This document shows, piece by piece, positions 59,245-64,000 of a DNA stretch of 64,000 nt. This DNA is from Streptomyces sp. HB132 (GTDB lineage Bacteria > Actinomycetota > Actinomycetes > Streptomycetales > Streptomycetaceae). Numbering within the stretch: position 1 is the first letter of the stretch; the number at the start of each line of letters is the position of its first letter. The translations under genes and the position numbers were made by a program. The stretch is taken from NCBI RefSeq assembly GCF_016909575.1, contig NZ_JAFBGA010000003.1, positions 620,001 through 684,000 on the forward strand, given 5' to 3'. Under the pieces are notes generated by a model. It was not told the DNA's origin. It made no database searches and was given only the letters and a program-made list of their open reading frames with translations.

Positions 59245-60159
59245 ATGCCTGAGCATTCGTCACGCCGTCGCGCCCGGAGTGCCGCGGTCACTCTGGCGGC
59301 GGTCGCGCTCGCCGGTGGCGCCGTGCTGACGGGCTGCACTTCCGACGGAGGTCCGGCCGGGCGGGACTCCGAGGGGGCCCGGAGCGCCTCCCCCGCACCG
59401 ACGCCGGCGTGGGACGCGAGCCCCGCTTCCGTCGCGGCCGTGGGGGACTCCATCACGCGCGGCTTCGACGCCTGTTCGGTGCTGGCCGACTGCCCCGAGG
59501 TGTCCTGGGCGACCGGGACCGACGACGGGGTACGGAGCCTCGCCGTGCGCCTCCTGGGGGCCTCGAAGGCGGCCTCGCACAGCTGGAACCACGCCGTGTC
59601 GGGCGCCCGGATGGCGCAGCTGCCGGAACAGATGGCGCTGGCCGCGAAGGAAGAGCCGGAGCTGGTCACGGTGATGATCGGAGCGAACGACGCCTGCCGG
59701 GACTCGGTGCGGCTCATGACGCCGGAGGCCGACTTCCGGGCCTCCTTCGAGGCCTCGATGCGACAGTTGCGCGCCACGGCCCCGAAGGCACAGGTGTACG
59801 TGTCGAGCGTGCCGGACCTCAAGCGGCTCTGGTCGACCGGGCGTGAGAACCCGCTGGGCAAGCAGATCTGGAAGCTGGGGATCTGCCGGTCGATGCTGGG
59901 CGACGCCGACGACATGGGGCCCGCGGCCGTCTCGCGGAGAAACGCGGTGCAGAAGCGGGTGGTCGCGTACAACGAGGTGCTGCGGGACGTCTGCGCGCGC
60001 GACGAGCGCTGCCGCTACGACGGCGGGGCGGTCTTCGAATACCGGTTCACCGGTGAGCAGCTCAGCGAGTGGGACTGGTTCCATCCGGGTCGTAACGGCC
60101 AGGCCAGGCTGGCAGAAATCGCTTACCGCAATGTGACGGCGTCCGGGCCTCCCGCGTAA
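59245..60159 (+). CDS. SGNH/GDSL-family lipoprotein hydrolase
   Basis: A 304-residue lipoprotein with lipobox LTGC (near residue 32) and an SGNH fold: GDS in VAAVGDSITRGFD, Gly-Asn in MIGANDAC, and Asp-His in WDWFHPGRNGQARL. Extracellular esterase or lipase; cleaves acyl or acetyl esters on sugars or lipids. GGAGAGGAAGCAGGG precedes the ATG at 59245; a longer frame to 59140 lacks a signal peptide. Its stop TAA is part of the galM -10. Confidence 0.9.
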   Translation: MPEHSSRRRARSAAVTLAAVALAGGAVLTGCTSDGGPAGRDSEGARSASPAPTPAWDASPASVAAVGDSITRGFDACSVLADCPEVSWATGTDDGVRSLAVRLLGASKAASHSWNHAVSGARMAQLPEQMALAAKEEPELVTVMIGANDACRDSVRLMTPEADFRASFEASMRQLRATAPKAQVYVSSVPDLKRLWSTGRENPLGKQIWKLGICRSMLGDADDMGPAAVSRRNAVQKRVVAYNEVLRDVCARDERCRYDGGAVFEYRFTGEQLSEWDWFHPGRNGQARLAEIAYRNVTASGPPA

Positions 60160-60171
60160 AGTTCTTGATCA
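60157..60171 (+). promoter_or_regulatory. Leaderless -10 element of galM
   Basis: TAAAGT (60157-60162) begins with the stop codon of the SGNH gene and ends 8 nt before the galM ATG at 60171, without a ribosome site. Confidence 0.5.
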
Positions 60172-61163
60172 TGAAGACGGGCGCAGCGGTACAGAGCGAA
60201 GACTTCTCCACACTCACCGACGGTACGCCGGTCCGGCGCTGGACCCTGGAGCGCGGGGACACGCGGGTGCGGGTGCTGACGTACGGCGCCGTGGTGCAGT
60301 CCGTCGTGGTACCCGGCAGGGACGGCACCCGGGCCGAGGTGGCCCTGGGGCTGCCGGACGTCAAGGCGTACGAGACGCACGCGGGCCCCTACTTCGGCGC
60401 GGTGGTCGGCCGGTACGCGAACAGGATCGCGGGCGGGTCCTTCGTCCTCGACGGGCGTACGCACCGGGCGACACGGAACGAGGGCCGCAACACCCTGCAC
60501 GGCGGTGGGCGCGGCTTCGACAAGCGGGTGTGGGACGCCGAGGAGGTGCCGGACGGCGTGCGGCTCTCCCTGGTCGCCGAGGACGGCGAGGAGGGCTTCC
60601 CGGGGCGGCTGGCGGTGTCGGTGACGTACACCCTGGACGAGGACGGCGCGCTGCGGATCGACTACCGGGCGACGACGGACGCGCCGACGGTGGTGAACCT
60701 GACGAATCACACCTACTGGAACCCGGCGGGAGCGGACAGCGGGAGCGCGCTCGGGCACGAACTGCGGCTCGCGGCCGGGCGGATCACCCCGGGGGACGGG
60801 GAGCAGATCCCCACGGGCGAGTTCCTGCCGGTGGAGGGGACCAGGTTCGACTTCCGGGAGCCGAAGCCCGTGGGCCCGGGCTACGACACCAACTACGTGC
60901 TGGAGGAGACCGGCGGGGAGCCGGTCGCCGAGCTGTACGACCCCGCCTCAGGACGTCTGCTGACGGTCCGCACGACGGAACCGGGGCTGCAGCTGTACAC
61001 CGCCGACCACCTCGGCGGGGGCCCGTTCGTGCCGTGCGCGGGGATCGCGCTGGAAACGCAGCACTTCCCCGACTCGCCGAACCGCCCGGAGTTCCCCAGC
61101 ACGGTGCTGCGGCCGGGCGAGGAGTTCGCCTCCACGACGGTGTACGGCTTCTCGGTGCGCTGA
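60171..61163 (+). CDS. galM: Aldose 1-epimerase GalM
   Basis: A 330-residue mutarotase. Catalytic His in VNLTNHTYWNPAG and catalytic Glu near the C-terminus in IALETQHFPDSPNRPEFP. GRYANRIAGG and NTLHGGGRGFDKRVW are typical. Interconverts alpha and beta aldoses for sugar catabolism. Possibly leaderless. Convergent with EI24. Confidence 0.94.
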   Translation: MKTGAAVQSEDFSTLTDGTPVRRWTLERGDTRVRVLTYGAVVQSVVVPGRDGTRAEVALGLPDVKAYETHAGPYFGAVVGRYANRIAGGSFVLDGRTHRATRNEGRNTLHGGGRGFDKRVWDAEEVPDGVRLSLVAEDGEEGFPGRLAVSVTYTLDEDGALRIDYRATTDAPTVVNLTNHTYWNPAGADSGSALGHELRLAAGRITPGDGEQIPTGEFLPVEGTRFDFREPKPVGPGYDTNYVLEETGGEPVAELYDPASGRLLTVRTTEPGLQLYTADHLGGGPFVPCAGIALETQHFPDSPNRPEFPSTVLRPGEEFASTTVYGFSVR

Positions 61164-61191
61164 GCCCGTCCTACGGGGGCACCGGGGCCTC

Positions 61192-61983
61192 TCAGCCCTT
61201 GTGCAGGGTGTACGGCGACGAAGGGGTGGGCTCCGGGTCCGCCGTGGGCGGCGCGGTGAGCTCGCGGGCCAGGAGCGTGGCCCCGGCGACGGCCCCCGGC
61301 ATCAGGAACACGGCGACGAAGGGGACGACGAAGGCGAGTGCGAGCGGGACTCCGAAGCCCAGGACCATCATCCGGCGGCCGCGCAGCAGTGCGAGGCGGT
61401 CCTTCAGCACCATGCCGCGGCGCTGGAGGGCGACGGCGGTGAGCTCCTCGGAGAGGAAGTAGCCGGAGACGCAGAAGCCGAGGACGGGGATCACGGTCTG
61501 CCCGATGACGGGGATGAACCCGAGGGCGAAGAGCAGAACCCCGTACAGGGCGACGCGCAGCAGGATGCGGACGGAGTCGCGGGCGGAGATCCACAGCTCG
61601 CGCCAGAGCGGCAGGCCCGACTCGGGCACCTCACCGCCCTCGCTGCGGTCGACCTCTTCGGAGAGCGACTCGTAGAAGGGCTGGCCCACCAGCAGGGTCA
61701 CCGCGGTGAAGGTGATGACCGCGAGGAATATCCCGAAGACGAAGACCAGGACGACCAGGGTGTTGCGCAGGAGCCCCAGCCAGGGCGAGGACCAGTCGTC
61801 GGCGAACGGGGTGGCCCAGCCCACGAAGTCGTCGGCTCCGTAGCCCAGTCCGACCAGCGCGCCGGCGTAGACGACCAGGGTGACGAGCGCGGGCAGCAGA
61901 CCGAAGCCGAACCACCGGCCGTGCCCGAAGGCCCAGCGCTGGCCCTTGATCAAGTAACCGAAACCCGCCCCGAGATCGCTCAT
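61192..61983 (-). CDS. EI24 (CysZ-like) membrane protein
   Basis: A 263-residue protein with about five to six membrane segments (GFGLLPALVTLVVYAGALVG, TLVVLVFVFGIFLAVITFTA, VALYGVLLFALGFIPVIGQT). The EI24/CysZ family is named for sulfate transport in some bacteria; actinobacterial members are of unknown role. The C-terminal tail is Pro-rich. ATG at 61983. Confidence 0.9.
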   Translation of the reverse strand: MSDLGAGFGYLIKGQRWAFGHGRWFGFGLLPALVTLVVYAGALVGLGYGADDFVGWATPFADDWSSPWLGLLRNTLVVLVFVFGIFLAVITFTAVTLLVGQPFYESLSEEVDRSEGGEVPESGLPLWRELWISARDSVRILLRVALYGVLLFALGFIPVIGQTVIPVLGFCVSGYFLSEELTAVALQRRGMVLKDRLALLRGRRMMVLGFGVPLALAFVVPFVAVFLMPGAVAGATLLARELTAPPTADPEPTPSSPYTLHKG

Positions 61984-62167
61984 GGCGTCAGCGTACCGGT
62001 CGGCACATGAGGGGCGGCGTCGCGAGTCCGGGCCCGCACTCCCCCTGCTCTCGGCCTCGATCGAGCAGGGAAGACCCAAACGGCCTCGCCCCTCCGCTTG
62101 CGGGCGCACGCACCCGGCCCCGCCCCTCCTTCCGCCCCTCATGTTCCGACCGGTCTGACGCGAACCA

Positions 62168-62197
62168 TTGACACGTCCCCCGGCCCGTCATTAACGT
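62168..62197 (+). promoter_or_regulatory. HrdB-type promoter of the enolase-superfamily gene
   Basis: TTGACA (62168-62173), 18-nt spacer, TAACGT (62192-62197). Best sigma-70-like promoter in the window; it precedes the sugar-acid operon. Confidence 0.65.
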
Positions 62198-62206
62198 CAC
62201 GCCAGC

Positions 62207-62227
62207 ATTTCGAACGAGTGACGAAAT
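62207..62227. promoter_or_regulatory. Candidate operator of the sugar-acid operon
   Basis: ATTTCG (62207-62212) and CGAAAT (62222-62227) form an inverted repeat with a 9-nt spacer just after the predicted start of transcription. It fits a GntR- or IclR-type repressor site. No regulator gene is in the window. Confidence 0.45.
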
Positions 62228-62253
62228 ACCGAACACGTTGAGAGGCAACATCC

Positions 62254-63408
62254 GTGCGCATCACCGGAATCAGTACGCATGTCGTCGGCACGCCGTGGCG
62301 CAACCTCACCTACGTCCAGGTCCACACCGACGAGGGCCTGACCGGGGTCGGTGAGACCCGGATGCTGGGGCGCACGGACGCGCTGCTCGGATATCTGCGG
62401 GAGGCGTCGGCCAACCACATCAACGGCTCCGACCCGTTCGCGGTCGAGGATCTCGTCAAGCGCATGAAGTACGGCGACTACGGCCGGGCCGGGGAGATCG
62501 TGATGTCCGGCATCGCGGTCATCGAGATGGCCTGCTGGGACATCAAGGGCAAGGCGCTCGGCGTCCCCGTGTGGCAGCTGCTCGGCGGGAAGGTGACCGA
62601 CCGGGTGAAGGCGTACGCCAACGGCTGGTACACCACCGAGCGCACCCCGGAGGCGTACCACAAGGCGGCGCAGGGGGTCGTCGAGCGCGGATACCGCGCG
62701 CTGAAGATCGACCCCTTCGGCACGGGGCACTTCGAGCTGGGCCAGGAGGAGACCCGCTACGCGGTGTCCCTCATCGAGGCCGTCCGGGACGCCATCGGCC
62801 CCGACACCGAGCTGATGCTGGAGATGCACGGGCGGTTCAGCCCGTCGACGGCGGTGCGGATCGCCCGGGAGATGGCACGCTTCAAGCCGGCCTGGCTGGA
62901 GGAGCCGGTTCCCCCGGAGAACCTCAAGGCGCTGAGCAAGGTCGCCGAGAAGGTCGACCTGCCGATCGCGACGGGTGAGCGCATCCACGACCGGATCGAG
63001 TTCCGTGAGCTCTTCGAGTCGCAGGCCGTCGACATCATCCAGCCGGACGTCGGCCACATCGGCGGCATCCTGGAGACCAGGAAGCTCGCGGCGACCGCGG
63101 AGACCCACTACACGCTGATCGCGCCGCACAACGTGGGCGGCTCGGTGCTGACCGCGGCCAGCCTCCAGGTCGCGGGCTGCACCCCCAACTTCAAGATCCT
63201 GGAACACTTCAACGACTTCGCGGACGCCGACATCAAGAAGGTCGTCAAGGGCGCCCCGTACGTCGACCCCGCCACCGGCTGCTTCGAGCTCTCCGACGCG
63301 CCCGGTCTCGGCGTGGAGCTGGACGTGGACGCCGCGGCGGAGTTCCCGCAGCAGCAGGCGCGCTTCGACCTGTGGGCGGACGGCTGGGAGAAGAGGCAGC
63401 CCAAGTGA
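62254..63408 (+). CDS. Enolase-superfamily (mandelate racemase/galactonate dehydratase-like) enzyme
   Basis: A 384-residue enzyme. General base region RALKIDPFG, metal ligands in EMHGRFSP, WLEEPVPPEN and ATGERIHDR; the catalytic His is likely in IAPHNVGG, with QPDVGHIGG preceding. The layout matches the MR/D-galactonate dehydratase type, which dehydrates sugar acids to 2-keto-3-deoxy products. GTG start with AGAGG upstream. Overlaps the next gene (GTGA). The substrate is likely a sugar acid but cannot be named. Confidence 0.9.
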   Translation: MRITGISTHVVGTPWRNLTYVQVHTDEGLTGVGETRMLGRTDALLGYLREASANHINGSDPFAVEDLVKRMKYGDYGRAGEIVMSGIAVIEMACWDIKGKALGVPVWQLLGGKVTDRVKAYANGWYTTERTPEAYHKAAQGVVERGYRALKIDPFGTGHFELGQEETRYAVSLIEAVRDAIGPDTELMLEMHGRFSPSTAVRIAREMARFKPAWLEEPVPPENLKALSKVAEKVDLPIATGERIHDRIEFRELFESQAVDIIQPDVGHIGGILETRKLAATAETHYTLIAPHNVGGSVLTAASLQVAGCTPNFKILEHFNDFADADIKKVVKGAPYVDPATGCFELSDAPGLGVELDVDAAAEFPQQQARFDLWADGWEKRQPK

Positions 63409-64000
63409 CCACGCTCTCGCGCTCGTTGACCATCGAGCGGCCCGGCAGCCACACCCTGAGCGAGGGGCCGCTCCCGGAGCCGGGCCCCGGCGAGGTCAGG
63501 GTGCGGGTCGCCGCGGCCGGGATCTGCATGAGCGACCGCGAGGTGTACGACGGCCACCGCGACCCGGCCTACGTGCGCTACCCCGTGGTGCCGGGTCACG
63601 AGTGGTCGGGGACCGTCGACGCGGTGGGCGAGGGCGTCGACCCCGCGCTGACCGGGCGGCGCACGGTCGCCGAGGGCTTCCGGGCCTGCGGGCGCTGCGA
63701 GCGGTGCCGGTACGGGGAGACCTCCCTGTGCACGGCGGGCTACGACGAGACGGGGTTCACACGGCCCGGCGCGTTCGCCGACCACCTGGTGGTCCCGGCA
63801 CGGCTGCTGCATCCGCTGGCCGACGACGCCGATCTGCGGGCGGCGGCCCTGCTGGAGCCGGCCGCGGTGGTCGCAGCGGCGGTGCGGGCCGGTTCGCCCG
63901 AGCCCGGCGAGCGCATCGCCGTGCTGGGGGCGGGGACACTGGGGCTGCTCGCGGTGCAGTTGCTGGCGGCGGTGTCGCCCGCGGAACTCACCGTGATCGA
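63405..64000 (+). CDS. Zinc-dependent alcohol dehydrogenase, N-terminal part (cut by window edge)
   Basis: The first 198 residues of a medium-chain dehydrogenase (sorbitol/threonine dehydrogenase type). Catalytic zinc residues Cys in AGICMSDREV and His-Glu in PGHEWSGTV; structural zinc Cys in RACGRCERCRYGETSLC. NAD-binding GxGxxG appears as VLGAGTLGLLA just before the edge. Coupled to the dehydratase gene by GTGA, so it should oxidise a hydroxyl of the same sugar-acid pathway. Confidence 0.92.
   Translation, partial: MTTLSRSLTIERPGSHTLSEGPLPEPGPGEVRVRVAAAGICMSDREVYDGHRDPAYVRYPVVPGHEWSGTVDAVGEGVDPALTGRRTVAEGFRACGRCERCRYGETSLCTAGYDETGFTRPGAFADHLVVPARLLHPLADDADLRAAALLEPAAVVAAAVRAGSPEPGERIAVLGAGTLGLLAVQLLAAVSPAELTVI

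Overview
The window is high-GC actinobacterial chromosome, almost certainly Streptomyces. The evidence is a conservon with paired P450s, a gamma-butyrolactone-receptor-type TetR, a WhiJ-type XRE/DUF397/ATPase trio, an LAxTG surface protein, a FasR-fabD-fabH-acpP-fabF cluster, a homodimeric AceE, many GTG starts and GTGA/ATGA gene overlaps. Gene order from the Ter cluster through the peroxiredoxin, DUF3052 and aceE to the fab operon resembles the conserved Streptomyces core as I recall it; no alignment was run.

Layout. 1-4403 (minus): conservon cvnA-cvnB-cvnC-cvnD followed by a CYP157-like P450 without an ExxR motif and a CYP154-like P450 cut by the window edge. 5080-13053: a TetR regulator, a DUF6194 protein, a double-HTH MerR regulator, an alanine-rich LAATG surface protein, a flavohemoprotein/PPOX pair, a DUF6243 protein, a tRNA-Val and a DUF4097-like lipoprotein. 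13124-16277: a membrane-anchored coiled-coil protein, a DUF4383 protein, an FmdB-type zinc ribbon and an O-methyltransferase. 16339-25488: a tellurium-resistance (Ter) stress cluster with HAD phosphatase, a fused PRTase-TRSP-StiP protein, a CitE-like lyase, three TerD proteins, a TerA-like protein and a DUF475/TerC-like membrane protein. 25733-30531: peroxiredoxin, DUF3052, aceE and an I36-type inhibitor.

31567-42485 is a signalling and envelope region. It has two paralogous DUF1023 alpha/beta hydrolases, a DUF4429/SHOCT protein, two NarL/DesK-type two-component systems, an acyltransferase and an ABC exporter divergent from the second two-component system. 42571-49582 holds accessory genes: an aldo/keto reductase with its MerR regulator, a serine hydrolase overlapped antisense by a WhiJ-locus ATPase, XRE and DUF397 partners, a frameshifted glyoxalase remnant, small HAD and membrane proteins, a DUF4232 lipoprotein and a pirin.

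49658-54566 is the essential type II fatty acid synthase operon with its regulator FasR. It is followed by a four-gene module (54872-58322) that looks like a type VII (ESX/WXG) secretion substrate module with its own AT-rich promoter. This module separates fabF from DUF3145, which I recall as fabF's usual neighbour, and is the best candidate here for a little-described accessory system. The window ends with DUF3145, an SGNH lipoprotein, galM, an EI24 membrane protein, and the start of a sugar-acid catabolic operon (enolase-superfamily dehydratase plus zinc alcohol dehydrogenase).

A regulatory theme is the frequent TANNNT -10 element 6-9 nt upstream of a start codon, implying leaderless mRNAs. 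In three cases the -10 hexamer includes the stop codon of the preceding gene. Perfect GC hairpins mark terminators at several gene ends. No CRISPR array, IS element, phage gene or rRNA was seen.
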